Assembly: GCA_964399735.1 (NCBI GenBank)
Contig: CAYNSO010000007.1
Span: 3,776 to 67,775, forward strand
DNA length: 64,000 nucleotides
Direction of reading: 5' to 3'
Source: Fontivivens sp964399735
GTDB taxonomy: Bacteria; Zhuqueibacterota; Zhuqueibacteria; Residuimicrobiales; Krinioviventaceae
The stretch's first letter is position 1, and each line of letters begins with the position of its first letter. The notes under the pieces were generated by a model. It was given only the letters and a program-made list of their open reading frames with translations, searched no databases and was not told the origin of the DNA. Shown one piece after another: positions 8,915 to 17,274 of the stretch. The position numbers and the translations under genes were made by a program.

Positions 8915-11626
8915 ATGCCCGCTATGTACCAGGATCTGTTCAATACAAAAACCAAAATTTCATTACCTTCAGGTATTGCATTTATCTTTCAGTTGGATAA
9001 ACTGGAAAAGCATGGCTTTTCCGGTCTGGACAAGTTACCTTACAGTATCAGGTTATTACTGGAATCGGTACTACGCAACTGTAATGATCAAGAAATAATG
9101 CAAAACGACGTTTTGCAACTGGCGGCCTGGAATCCGGCACAAGAGATGAATATTAATGTACCGTTTAAACCGGCCCGCGTCATTTTACAGGATTTCACCG
9201 GAGTTCCCGCCATGGTCGATCTGGCGGCAATGCGCTCCGCCATGCAAAGGCTGGGCGGCGATCCCCGTCATATCGAGCCGCTCATTCCCTGCGACCTGAT
9301 CATCGACCATTCCGTGCAAACCGACAGTTATGGTTCCCCGCAATCTCTGGCTATAAATATGCAAATGGAATTCCAACGCAACCAGGAAAGATATAAATTT
9401 CTAAAATGGGGACAAAAAGCCTTTAAAAAATTCGGCGTTATTCCTCCCGGAGTGGGTATTATTCACCAGGTTAACCTGGAATACCTGGCCAGGGGAGTAT
9501 TTACCGAAACCATAAATGGCGAACAGTTTATTTATCCGGACAGCCTGGTGGGCACCGATTCGCATACTACCATGATAAACGGCCTGGGAATTATTGGCTG
9601 GGGCGTTGGCGGTATTGAAGCCGAGGCGGTGATGCTCGGCCAGCCCCTGTATATGCTGGCTCCCCGCGTGGTGGGTTTTGAATTAACCGGCGAATGCCCG
9701 GAGGGTGTTACCGCCACAGATATTACCCTGACGATTGTGCAAATGCTGCGACAAAAAGGAGTAGTCGGGAAATTTGTGGAATTTTACGGTTCGGGAGTCG
9801 TCGGGATGAGTCTGCCGGATCGGGCGACCATCGCCAACATGGCCCCTGAATATGGCGCGACTATGGGCTTTTTCCCGATGGATCAGGAGAGCCTGAATTT
9901 TCTGTTACGCACCGGGCGGTCTCCGGAACTGGTTGCGCTGGTGGAACGCTATATGAAGACACAGGGTTTGTTCCGCAGCGATGATTCCCCGGCATGTCAT
10001 TATTCAGATACCTTGCATCTCGATCTCGCTACAGTCCAGGCCTGCGTCGCCGGGCCAAAACGCCCGCAGGATCGGATTCCGCTTGATCATGTAAAAAATG
10101 AATTTCACACTGCCCTGCAGGCTCCGGTTGACAAACGCGGTTTTGATCTTTCAGATGACGCCTTGCAAAAGCAAGCTGCTGTTAATATGAATGGACATTA
10201 TCAGATAACACATGGCGCTGTGGTCATTGCTTCCATAACCAGTTGTACCAACACCAGCAATCCTTCAGTCATGCTGGGCGCCGGCTTGCTGGCCAAAAAA
10301 GCAGTAGCGCTTGGTCTGTCCGTGCCGGGCTATGTTAAAACCAGTCTGGCTCCCGGTTCACGAGTAGTGACGGAATATTTGCAGGAAACCGGTTTGGCTC
10401 ATTTTCTCGATCAACTGGGATTTCAGACAATCGGCTATGGCTGCGCCAGTTGTATAGGTAACAGCGGCCCATTGCCTGCCCCGGTTGCAGAAGCGATTGA
10501 AAAGGAAAAGCTGGTTGTAAGCGCTGTATTGAGCGGTAACCGTAATTTTGAGGGCCGGGTTAACCCGCATACCCGTGCAAACTATCTGGCTTCGCCGCCG
10601 CTGGTCGTCGCTTATGCCCTGGCCGGTCGGGTTGATATCGATTTCGCCACCGAACCGCTGGGAACAGGTAAAAATGGCAAACCGGTATTCCTGAAAGATG
10701 TGTGGCCCTCCAACCATGAAATTGCCGACCTGGTAGAAAAAGCTGCCGGGCCGCAGGTGTTTAAAAAAATGTATGCCAACATGAATTCGTTCAACCCGGA
10801 ATGGAATAACATTCCGGTTACAGAATCAGAAATGTACAACTGGCAGGCTGAATCCACCTACATACAGGAACCACCCTTTTTCGTTGACATGCAAAAAGAA
10901 GCGGAACCGGTTACAATCATACAAAATGCCAGAGTATTGGCCTTGCTGGGTGATTCGGTTACTACCGATCATATCTCTCCGGCAGGCTCTATTCCGCAAA
11001 ACAGCCCCGCCGCTCAATACCTGGTTTCTTTGGGTGTGGAACCAAAAAATTTTAATTCCTACGGCTCACGCCGCGGTAACGACCGGGTGATGGTGCGAGG
11101 CACCTTCGGTAACATCCGCCTGAAAAATTTACTGGTTCCCGGCACTGAAGGCGGGGTGACAATCCATTTTCCGGATGGCAACCAGGAATGGATATTTGAC
11201 GCCGCCATGCGTTATAAAACAGAAAAGACGCCTCTGCTGGTTATTGCCGGCAAGGAATATGGTACCGGCAGTTCACGAGACTGGGCAGCCAAGGGCACAA
11301 TGCTGCTGGGAGTGAAAGCCGTGCTGGCCGAAAGTTTTGAACGGATTCACCGCAGCAATCTTATTGGTATGGGTATTCTGGCGCTGCAATTCAAGCCGGG
11401 TGATTCTGCATCTTTTCTGGGTTTAACAGGACGCGAATTGTTTACAATTCACATTCCTGCAAAACTTGTACCCATGCAGGATATAGAAATTGTTGTGACA
11501 AATGAATCGGGTAAAAGCAGAATAATAACAGTCACCGCCCGGCTTGATACCCCGGTCGAAATCACCTATTATCAAAATGGCGGTATTTTACAAACTGTAC
11601 TAAGAGAAATGTTAAAAAATTCATAA
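8915..11626 (+). CDS. acnA: Aconitate hydratase A
   Basis: A 903-residue cytosolic aconitase of the AcnA/IRP type, which interconverts citrate and isocitrate in the TCA cycle using a [4Fe-4S] cluster. Cluster ligands are seen in SCTNTSNPS and in YGCASCIGNSGPL. Substrate-site signatures include DSHTTMINGLG and the swivel-domain GKEYGTGSSRDWAAKG. LALLGDSVTTDHISPAGSI marks the linker to the C-terminal domain. Length matches the family (about 890-910). The ATG at 8915 has GGAG upstream; a second ATG three codons later is possible. Together with the dehydrogenase that follows, it suggests a metabolic operon for oxidising organic acids. Confidence 0.95.
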   Translation: MPAMYQDLFNTKTKISLPSGIAFIFQLDKLEKHGFSGLDKLPYSIRLLLESVLRNCNDQEIMQNDVLQLAAWNPAQEMNINVPFKPARVILQDFTGVPAMVDLAAMRSAMQRLGGDPRHIEPLIPCDLIIDHSVQTDSYGSPQSLAINMQMEFQRNQERYKFLKWGQKAFKKFGVIPPGVGIIHQVNLEYLARGVFTETINGEQFIYPDSLVGTDSHTTMINGLGIIGWGVGGIEAEAVMLGQPLYMLAPRVVGFELTGECPEGVTATDITLTIVQMLRQKGVVGKFVEFYGSGVVGMSLPDRATIANMAPEYGATMGFFPMDQESLNFLLRTGRSPELVALVERYMKTQGLFRSDDSPACHYSDTLHLDLATVQACVAGPKRPQDRIPLDHVKNEFHTALQAPVDKRGFDLSDDALQKQAAVNMNGHYQITHGAVVIASITSCTNTSNPSVMLGAGLLAKKAVALGLSVPGYVKTSLAPGSRVVTEYLQETGLAHFLDQLGFQTIGYGCASCIGNSGPLPAPVAEAIEKEKLVVSAVLSGNRNFEGRVNPHTRANYLASPPLVVAYALAGRVDIDFATEPLGTGKNGKPVFLKDVWPSNHEIADLVEKAAGPQVFKKMYANMNSFNPEWNNIPVTESEMYNWQAESTYIQEPPFFVDMQKEAEPVTIIQNARVLALLGDSVTTDHISPAGSIPQNSPAAQYLVSLGVEPKNFNSYGSRRGNDRVMVRGTFGNIRLKNLLVPGTEGGVTIHFPDGNQEWIFDAAMRYKTEKTPLLVIAGKEYGTGSSRDWAAKGTMLLGVKAVLAESFERIHRSNLIGMGILALQFKPGDSASFLGLTGRELFTIHIPAKLVPMQDIEIVVTNESGKSRIITVTARLDTPVEITYYQNGGILQTVLREMLKNS

Positions 11627-11644
11627 TAAAACCAAGAGAAAAAA

Positions 11645-12730
11645 ATGCCTGTTGTAGAAAAGAAAAATTTGCTAAACTTTACTCATAAAGTCTTTCAATC
11701 CTTTGGACTGGACGCCAATGATGCATTGATTTGCGCCGATAACCTGGTAATGGCAGATCTGCGCGGCATTCCTTCACATGGAGTTGCCCGCTTGCAGCGC
11801 TATGTAGACGGGATCAATAATGGCGTCATATATCCGCTTGCCAAACCGAAAATTGTAAAAGAAACCCCCGTAACTGCCGTGGTTGACGGCCAGGCCGGGC
11901 TGGGGCAGTTGGTCGGACATTTTTCCACACAATTAGCCATTAAAAAAGCCAAACAAGCTGCAATTGGTATTGTCACCGTTCGCAATTCAAACCACTATGG
12001 CATTGCCGGTTATTACAGCCTGATGATTTTAAAAGAAAACATGCTTGGAATTACCATGACCAACTCGGCGCCGCTGGTTGTGCCTACTTTTGGCAAAGAA
12101 ATGGTCATTGGCACCAATCCCATCAGTCTCACAGCGCCGGCAAAAAACCGGCAGCCGTTTGTCCTGGATATGGCTACATCGGTCATCCCGCGCGGCAAGC
12201 TGGAAGTGTATAACCGTGAAGAAAAACAAATGCCGGAAGGCTGGGTGGTTGATGAAAACGGCCAGGTAACGTCCGATCCGGGCCGGGTTCTGAATAATCT
12301 TATCAAACGCCTGGGTGGCGGAATTTTGCCGCTTGGCGGCGAAGGCGAACTGTTCAGCGGTTATAAAGGCTATGGTATGGCGGTTCTGGTGGATATTCTC
12401 TGCGGTGTTTTATCCGGTGGCGCTTATGCCGACCTGGTTGACCGCACTGTTGAAGGTAAAAAAGTGCCCGCCAATGTCAGCCATTTCTTTCTGGCCCTGG
12501 ATATTGCCAGTTTTATTGACATTGATACTTTTACAACTAAAATGGATGATTTGCTAGATCGAATTCAGAATTCAGCAAAAGCGGTCGGTCAGGAACATAT
12601 CTACATTCATGGTGAAAAGGAGTTTGCCTTTGCCGGGCAGTATGAAAAACAAGGTATTCCGCTCCAGGAAAAAGTTTATAAAAACCTGCAAGCCATCGCT
12701 CAGCAATGCAAGGTAGAATTTGCGCTTTAA
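11645..12730 (+). CDS. Malate/L-lactate dehydrogenase-family NAD(P)-dependent oxidoreductase
   Basis: A 361-residue member of the Ldh/MDH-2 family (distinct from the Rossmann-type malate dehydrogenases), which oxidises 2-hydroxyacids such as malate, lactate or ureidoglycolate. Characteristic segments are SHGVARLQRYV near the N-terminus, VRNSNHYGIAGYY with the catalytic histidine region, IGTNPISLTAPA, and GKLEVYNREEKQMPEGW. GYKGYGMAVLVDILCGVLSGG near the C-terminus is the family's nucleotide/active-site loop. It starts 18 bases after acnA and probably ends that operon. Malate is the best guess from the aconitase neighbour, lactate from the lut genes; the sequence alone does not decide. Confidence 0.85.
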   Translation: MPVVEKKNLLNFTHKVFQSFGLDANDALICADNLVMADLRGIPSHGVARLQRYVDGINNGVIYPLAKPKIVKETPVTAVVDGQAGLGQLVGHFSTQLAIKKAKQAAIGIVTVRNSNHYGIAGYYSLMILKENMLGITMTNSAPLVVPTFGKEMVIGTNPISLTAPAKNRQPFVLDMATSVIPRGKLEVYNREEKQMPEGWVVDENGQVTSDPGRVLNNLIKRLGGGILPLGGEGELFSGYKGYGMAVLVDILCGVLSGGAYADLVDRTVEGKKVPANVSHFFLALDIASFIDIDTFTTKMDDLLDRIQNSAKAVGQEHIYIHGEKEFAFAGQYEKQGIPLQEKVYKNLQAIAQQCKVEFAL

Positions 12731-12888
12731 ATCAAATATAACTCTTGCCGGTTAGCAGGTTAAATTGAAAGATAAAAGAAAGAAAAAAGATATTTAACAA
12801 TAATTATTTCTTGATTTTAAATTATCAAATGTTTAAATTGTCAGACTTGATAAACTTGTTTAATTTATATATCCTGTCAGGAGAGGTC

Positions 12889-13080
12889 ATGTCAAAAAAA
12901 TGTGATATATGTGGCAAGGGTCCAATGGTAGGGAATAATGTCAGCCATGCCCACAACTTGTCAAAAAGACGCTGGATGCCCAATATCAAAAAAATGCGCA
13001 TCAGGGTAAATGCAACTGTGCGTCATGCGTATGTATGCACCCGTTGTCTGCGTTCCGGCAAAATTGAAAAAGCAATCTAG
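12889..13080 (+). CDS. rpmB: 50S ribosomal protein L28
   Basis: A 63-residue L28, a structural protein of the large ribosomal subunit. The sequence opens CDICGKGPMVGNNVSHAHN and continues with KRRWMPNIKKMRI, both typical of bL28. Two CxxC pairs (CDIC and CTRC) indicate the zinc-binding form. The ATG at 12889 is preceded by a strong GGAGAGG, so the longer in-frame opening at 12811 is rejected. The gene stands alone, followed by a hairpin. Confidence 0.95.
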   Translation: MSKKCDICGKGPMVGNNVSHAHNLSKRRWMPNIKKMRIRVNATVRHAYVCTRCLRSGKIEKAI

Positions 13081-13107
13081 TTACCCGCTATTTATTTAAG
13101 GGAGAAA

Positions 13108-13133
13108 CAGGTGTCCGGTTATACGGACGCCTG
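13108..13133 (+). terminator. Hairpin after rpmB
   Basis: CAGGTGTCCG at 13108-13117 pairs with CGGACGCCTG at 13124-13133 (one G-U pair) around a six-base loop, 28 bases past the rpmB stop. The downstream tract is only moderately T-rich, so termination efficiency is uncertain. Confidence 0.55.
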
Positions 13134-13303
13134 CCATTCATTTCCACTTACAGTTACCGCTTATAAACAACATATAATATAAAGACCACCTTTCTATCAA
13201 TCTGATGCAGGGGCGGGTTGCTGTGTAAAAGGATTATTGCTTGTATATTTCCTTTTCTCCGGCCTGAACACAATTATCACGCAAAATAATATTTTGGAAT
13301 CAT

Positions 13304-13338
13304 AAAAAAAAAAAAGAGTCTCCCTTGCGGAAGACTCT
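13304..13338 (-). terminator. Strong rho-independent terminator for the dcw operon or a small RNA
   Basis: Read on the minus strand, AGAGTCT (13338-13332) pairs with AGACTCT (13321-13315) around a ten-base loop, followed immediately by a run of about a dozen T residues (13315-13304). It is an almost ideal intrinsic terminator. It lies about 100 bases past the ftsZ stop at 13437. Confidence 0.85.
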
Positions 13339-13344
13339 GATGGT

Positions 13345-13420
13345 TCACAGGCGGCCTGCAATCGGTAAATATGGCAATTTACCGGCAGCACGAGTTGGGA
13401 TCGAAGCGCGCCTGATGAGT
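13345..13420 (-). ncRNA. Candidate structured RNA or structured 3' UTR between ftsZ and its terminator
   Basis: Nested complementarity is visible: CAGGCG at 13348-13353 with CGCCTG at 13409-13414, CTGC near 13356 with GCAG near 13385, and GGTAAAT/ATTTACC as an inner hairpin at about 13364-13383. The segment is followed on the minus strand by the intrinsic terminator at 13304-13338. It could be an independent small RNA, a processed 3' UTR of ftsZ, or a compound terminator. I could not match it to a tRNA, 6S RNA, SRP RNA or known riboswitch. Confidence 0.3.
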
Positions 13421-13436
13421 GGGGGGTTAAACTTTA

Positions 13437-14894
13437 TCAATCCAGTCCGAACATACTCCACTTTTTGCGACGACATGCCGGAGTATCTATATCCTGACGG
13501 GAATAACCATTGTTTTTTGATTCCGCAAATACTGCGTTATTATTATCGCGATCAAAAGAATCACGTTGAAAACTTTCCCTGTCGCTCATTTTGGATTGTT
13601 GATACAACTCTCTTTCAACCGGTTTGGCTTGTTGAAATACATCTCTTTCTACAGGTTTTGACGGTTGATATAATTCTCTTTCTACAGGCCTGTTATCCAC
13701 ACCTTTTGTCTGTATATTGATAACATCACGGGGTTTTTGAATGAAATCGGGAACCGGCCTTTTGGCTTTATTTATATTAAATGAAGAAAAATCGCTGTTG
13801 GTATGTTCCGACATTTCCTTGCTAATTTCTTCCACCCGTTCAATGGCCGGTATTTCCCGTTTGTTTACCTTGCTGCCGGCGACGACATAGCGCTGCCGAT
13901 CATTTGCCGGGAACCTGCTTGTATTGCGGTTATTGGATAAACCTGTTGCAATCACAGTGATGCGAATTTCTTCATCCAGGTTTTTATCGATCACCGAGCC
14001 AAAAATCAAATTAGCCTTGGGGCCGGCTTCTTCAGAAATAATACTGGCGGCATCATTCACTTCATGCAGCGTCATGTTTTGTCCGCCGGTAATATTAACG
14101 AGCACGCCCAACGCTCCTGAAATGGAAACATTTTCAAGCAAGGGACTGTTAATTGCCTGGTAAGCAGCAACCTTGGCGCGATCCGGCCCGCTGGCGGCGC
14201 CGCAGCCCATCAGAGCATCGCCCATTTCACTCATAACCGCGCGAACATCGGCAAAATCCAGGTTAACCAGCCCGGTTATGGTAATCAAATCAGATATACC
14301 CTTGGTGGCGTTGAACAATATTTCATCCGCATAGCGGAATCCCTCGTCAAGGGGCGTATTGGGCGGTACAATAGTCAACAAACGCTGATTAGGGATGACG
14401 ATCAACGTATCAACAGCTTGTTTTAGAGCGACGATTCCTTCTTCAGCGCGTTGAATTCTTTTTGGCCCTTCAAATAAAAATGGTGTGGTAACAATACCCA
14501 CCGTCAGAGCATCAATATCTTTGGCAATTTCTGCAACTACAGGAGCAGCTCCGGTGCCGGTGCCGCCTCCCATGCCGGCTGTAATAAAAACCATATCGGC
14601 ATTATTAAGATTTTCGTAAACGGCATTACGGTCTTCCTCAACAGCTCTGCGGCCGCGCTCAGGATCTGCCCCGGCGCCCAAGCCATGAGTGGTTTTGGTG
14701 CCGATGTATACCTTGATCTGCGCTTTACACATATTGAGAGCCTGTTCATCAGTATTTATTCCGACAAATTCAACGCCGGACAAACCCTCGGCAATCATCC
14801 GATTAATGGCATTGCAGCCAGCCCCGCCAACGCCAACAACTTTTAATACTGCTTTTGCAGCGTTGGAATCGTCAAAATCAAATGTGAAATTCAT
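13437..14894 (-). CDS. ftsZ: Cell division protein FtsZ
   Basis: A 485-residue tubulin-like GTPase that forms the Z ring. GTP-binding motifs are present: VVGVGGAGCNAIN at the N-terminus and the tubulin signature GGGTGTGAAPVVAEIA. T7-loop-region residues follow in the NLDFADVRAVMSEMGDA segment. After about residue 320 comes a long variable linker containing about four imperfect 11-residue repeats of the form KPVERELYQQS (approximately residues 400-445). The C-terminus contains DIDTPACRRKK, a divergent form of the conserved FtsA/ZipA-binding peptide, followed by an extra WSMFGLD. The start at 14894 is chosen because AAGGAG lies ideally upstream; the earlier in-frame start at 14966 has no such site and adds 24 atypical residues. 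It is the last gene of the dcw operon. Confidence 0.97.
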   Translation of the reverse strand: MNFTFDFDDSNAAKAVLKVVGVGGAGCNAINRMIAEGLSGVEFVGINTDEQALNMCKAQIKVYIGTKTTHGLGAGADPERGRRAVEEDRNAVYENLNNADMVFITAGMGGGTGTGAAPVVAEIAKDIDALTVGIVTTPFLFEGPKRIQRAEEGIVALKQAVDTLIVIPNQRLLTIVPPNTPLDEGFRYADEILFNATKGISDLITITGLVNLDFADVRAVMSEMGDALMGCGAASGPDRAKVAAYQAINSPLLENVSISGALGVLVNITGGQNMTLHEVNDAASIISEEAGPKANLIFGSVIDKNLDEEIRITVIATGLSNNRNTSRFPANDRQRYVVAGSKVNKREIPAIERVEEISKEMSEHTNSDFSSFNINKAKRPVPDFIQKPRDVINIQTKGVDNRPVERELYQPSKPVERDVFQQAKPVERELYQQSKMSDRESFQRDSFDRDNNNAVFAESKNNGYSRQDIDTPACRRKKWSMFGLD

Positions 14895-15052
14895 GTCCCA
14901 CTCCTTTAATTTAATCATCATTTCAATAGCGGTTAATCCCAACTTAACCGTATTAAAAAAATTCATTCTTACATCATTACTTTGCCGGCAAAAGAATACA
15001 ATTTATCGAGTAAAATTATACCTTTTCTTGCTTTAATATACCGGCTGGTCAT

Positions 15053-15256
15053 TTAAAATTGCATATCTTCTTTAACAATCGCAAATAATCGGTTATAAAT
15101 TTGTGTCCGTTTGTTCCAGTCCAAAACAATTTCATCGTTAGATGAAATAATTCGTTTGGGGTTTAATAACAAGTCCAGGGTATCTTCAATCAATTCCAGG
15201 GGTAAGCTAATATGCTTACTTACTAAACCTGAATTAGCCAATTGTTCATTATTCAT
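15053..15256 (-). CDS. Uncharacterised 67-residue protein between ftsA and ftsZ
   Basis: A small soluble acidic protein of 67 residues. No transmembrane segment, signal peptide or recognisable motif is visible. The middle (LPLELIEDTLDLLLNPKR) looks like an amphipathic helix with many leucines, and the C-terminal half is mixed helix. It starts 34 bases after the ftsA stop, has an AGGTG ribosome-binding site at proper spacing, and is followed by about 160 bases before the ftsZ start. Its placement in a tight division operon and its own translation signal argue that it is expressed. I do not recognise the family. A role in Z-ring regulation is only suggested by position. Confidence 0.6.
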   Translation of the reverse strand: MNNEQLANSGLVSKHISLPLELIEDTLDLLLNPKRIISSNDEIVLDWNKRTQIYNRLFAIVKEDMQF

Positions 15257-15290
15257 AATTACACCTCACACATTAAACATAACATATCTA

Positions 15291-16538
15291 TTACATAATT
15301 GTTGTTACGCTGCCAAACCAGCGTCTAAATCTTTTTTTAATTGAATCAAAAACATCACCTTTGCCATCGCGGAAATTAGCGCCGAGTTCATGCTGGTATT
15401 TCAAACCATATTGAATCAAACCAACTCCGGTTGCGCTTTGCGGATTTCGGGATTCTTCGACCATACCGGTAAAGCCCTGTGGAATACCGATTTTAACCGG
15501 CATATTGAAAATCTCTTCCGCCAACTCCAAAGTACCAGGAATCAGTGACCCACCGCCGGTCAACACTACGCCATTAGTCATTAAATTAATATAATCAGAC
15601 TTTTTTACTTCTTCATAGATCAGGGTTAAAATTTCCGCCATACGCGGTTGAATAATGTCCACCAACAAGGTTCGGGCAATTCTGCGGCTGGCGCGGTCGC
15701 TAACGCCGGGTACTTCAATTACAGATTCCTTGTCGTTTTCCCGATGCACAGCACAGCCATGTTTAATCTTTAATTGTTCTGCGGAATCCATCGGAGTCCG
15801 TAAAATAATGGCAATATCATTGGTTACATTACGCCCACCCAGGGCAACGACCGAAGTGTGGCGAATGCAGCTTTCATAAAACATGGCAATATCACTGGTT
15901 CCGCCGCCAATATCTACTAGAATAACCCCCAGCTCTTTTTCATCATCGGTCAGCACTGAAAAACTGGAAGCTAATGGTTCTAAAACCAGGTCAGCAACTC
16001 CATAGCCCGCTTTTTCAATGCAGCGTTGAATATTTTGCGCCGAGGTTATTGCACCGGTAACAATGTGAACTTCGGCTTCAAGGCGAATTCCCTTCAAACC
16101 GACAGGATCCCTAATGCCGCGTTGTTCATTAACAATAAATTCCTGCGGCAAAATATGAATAATTTCCCGATCAATAGGCAGAGCCACAGCTTTGGCGGAA
16201 TCTATCACCCGCCGGACATCATCGGTGGTTACCTCTGAATTTTCACCAGATATTGCAACCACCCCGCGCCCGTTGATACTGCGAATATGGTCACCGGCAA
16301 TGCCGGCATATACATGATCAACCTGAACATTTGCCATTTCTTCAGCTTTACCAATGGCATTCGAAATTGAATTTACAGTTTTATCAATATCAACTACCAC
16401 TCCATATCGCAAGCCATCTGAAGGCACATTTCCCACGCCAATGATCTTTATATCATTAGCTTCATTGATTTCGGCAATAAAACAACTAATTTTAGTTGTG
16501 CCAATATCAAGTCCTGTAATAATATCTATCTCATCCAT
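15291..16538 (-). CDS. ftsA: Cell division protein FtsA
   Basis: A 415-residue actin-like ATPase that tethers FtsZ to the membrane. Phosphate-1 motif GLDIGTTKISCFIAEI opens the protein. The SHS2/1C domain region lies in the first third, phosphate-2 is ILVDIGGGTSDIAMF, and the adenosine motif is NGVVLTGGGSLIPG. The C-terminus ends in a basic, amphipathic stretch (IKKRFRRWFGSVTTIM), which fits the membrane-targeting helix. It lies 17 bases downstream of ftsQ and upstream of the small 67-residue gene and ftsZ. Confidence 0.96.
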   Translation of the reverse strand: MDEIDIITGLDIGTTKISCFIAEINEANDIKIIGVGNVPSDGLRYGVVVDIDKTVNSISNAIGKAEEMANVQVDHVYAGIAGDHIRSINGRGVVAISGENSEVTTDDVRRVIDSAKAVALPIDREIIHILPQEFIVNEQRGIRDPVGLKGIRLEAEVHIVTGAITSAQNIQRCIEKAGYGVADLVLEPLASSFSVLTDDEKELGVILVDIGGGTSDIAMFYESCIRHTSVVALGGRNVTNDIAIILRTPMDSAEQLKIKHGCAVHRENDKESVIEVPGVSDRASRRIARTLLVDIIQPRMAEILTLIYEEVKKSDYINLMTNGVVLTGGGSLIPGTLELAEEIFNMPVKIGIPQGFTGMVEESRNPQSATGVGLIQYGLKYQHELGANFRDGKGDVFDSIKKRFRRWFGSVTTIM

Positions 16539-16555
16539 ATAAAACCCCGTCCTTT

Positions 16556-17272
16556 TTAAATATTGGGATTTACTTTTTTAACAATAATCTGCCCGTCAAG
16601 ACGAAAATCTAGATAACGGGCATTTAATGCCAATTTTGAATTACCAAGCTGCTTTTGAAAAGCTTTAACATACTGCATTTTTTTCTCAATATCTCCTTTA
16701 CCAATAACCAGGGGCAAGCCGTTGGCATAGTTTGTATAGACAACCAGACCAATAGAATGGTGAATATAAATCTGTGAAATGTTAGTATAGGCCAGGTAAT
16801 TATCCTTTCTGATTATTTTAATAAACCGCAATGCTTGCTCAATTTCTTCGCCAGTAATTTGTAATCTGTTCCAATCAATTTTCAAGCTGTCGCCGGATAT
16901 TACCGGTAAATCATAATGCTCAGTCGAATCCGCCAGGGCAATAATTTTTCCCTTACCATCAATCAAATACAACTTTTTTTCTGATAAAAAGGCAAAGGGT
17001 TTACTTTTCTTTTTTTCAGAATTGAGGCGTTCCAGCAGTTCCTTTTGCGAAACTGATTTTAAATTGACAACATTTTCGTTATCAGGGATAAACTTTTCCA
17101 AAAACTCTCTCACCGGTTCAGTCTTTTCTTCATCACTGGTAAAAGACGCCAACGTTACAGTTTCCGGTACCTGAGGAGAATGGGCTTCGATAATTGTTTG
17201 CATGATAAACAGCCCGGTCAACATTGCCATACTAAAAAATAAAACTTTTTTTCCAAGAGCTAAAAAATCCAT
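16556..17272 (-). CDS. ftsQ: FtsQ/DivIB-type cell division protein
   Basis: A 238-residue bitopic membrane protein assigned as FtsQ from its position (murG-ftsQ-ftsA) and architecture. It has a short cytoplasmic N-terminus, one transmembrane segment at about 11-26, then an extracytoplasmic part. The latter contains a weak POTRA-like region (NLKSVSQKELLERLNSE) and the FtsQ beta-domain-like stretch ending in YLDFRLDGQIIVKK, the usual 'vDLRf..qi.vk' ending. FtsQ links FtsL/FtsB to the rest of the divisome. It begins two bases after the murG stop, so translation is probably coupled. Confidence 0.8.
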   Translation of the reverse strand: MDFLALGKKVLFFSMAMLTGLFIMQTIIEAHSPQVPETVTLASFTSDEEKTEPVREFLEKFIPDNENVVNLKSVSQKELLERLNSEKKKSKPFAFLSEKKLYLIDGKGKIIALADSTEHYDLPVISGDSLKIDWNRLQITGEEIEQALRFIKIIRKDNYLAYTNISQIYIHHSIGLVVYTNYANGLPLVIGKGDIEKKMQYVKAFQKQLGNSKLALNARYLDFRLDGQIIVKKVNPNI

Positions 17273-17274
17273 TG

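Noticed and set aside
12811..12888. N-terminal extension of rpmB starting at 12811
   Set aside because: The strong GGAGAGG site and the family's usual start both point to the ATG at 12889; the extra 26 residues do not resemble L28.
13345..13420. tRNA or tmRNA gene downstream of ftsZ
   Set aside because: The arm lengths do not make a cloverleaf, there is no CCA-proximal acceptor stem and no clear T-arm, so it is kept only as an unidentified structured element.
14895..14966. Longer FtsZ start at 14966
   Set aside because: The added residues are atypical for FtsZ, and the ATG at 14894 has an ideal AAGGAG site.
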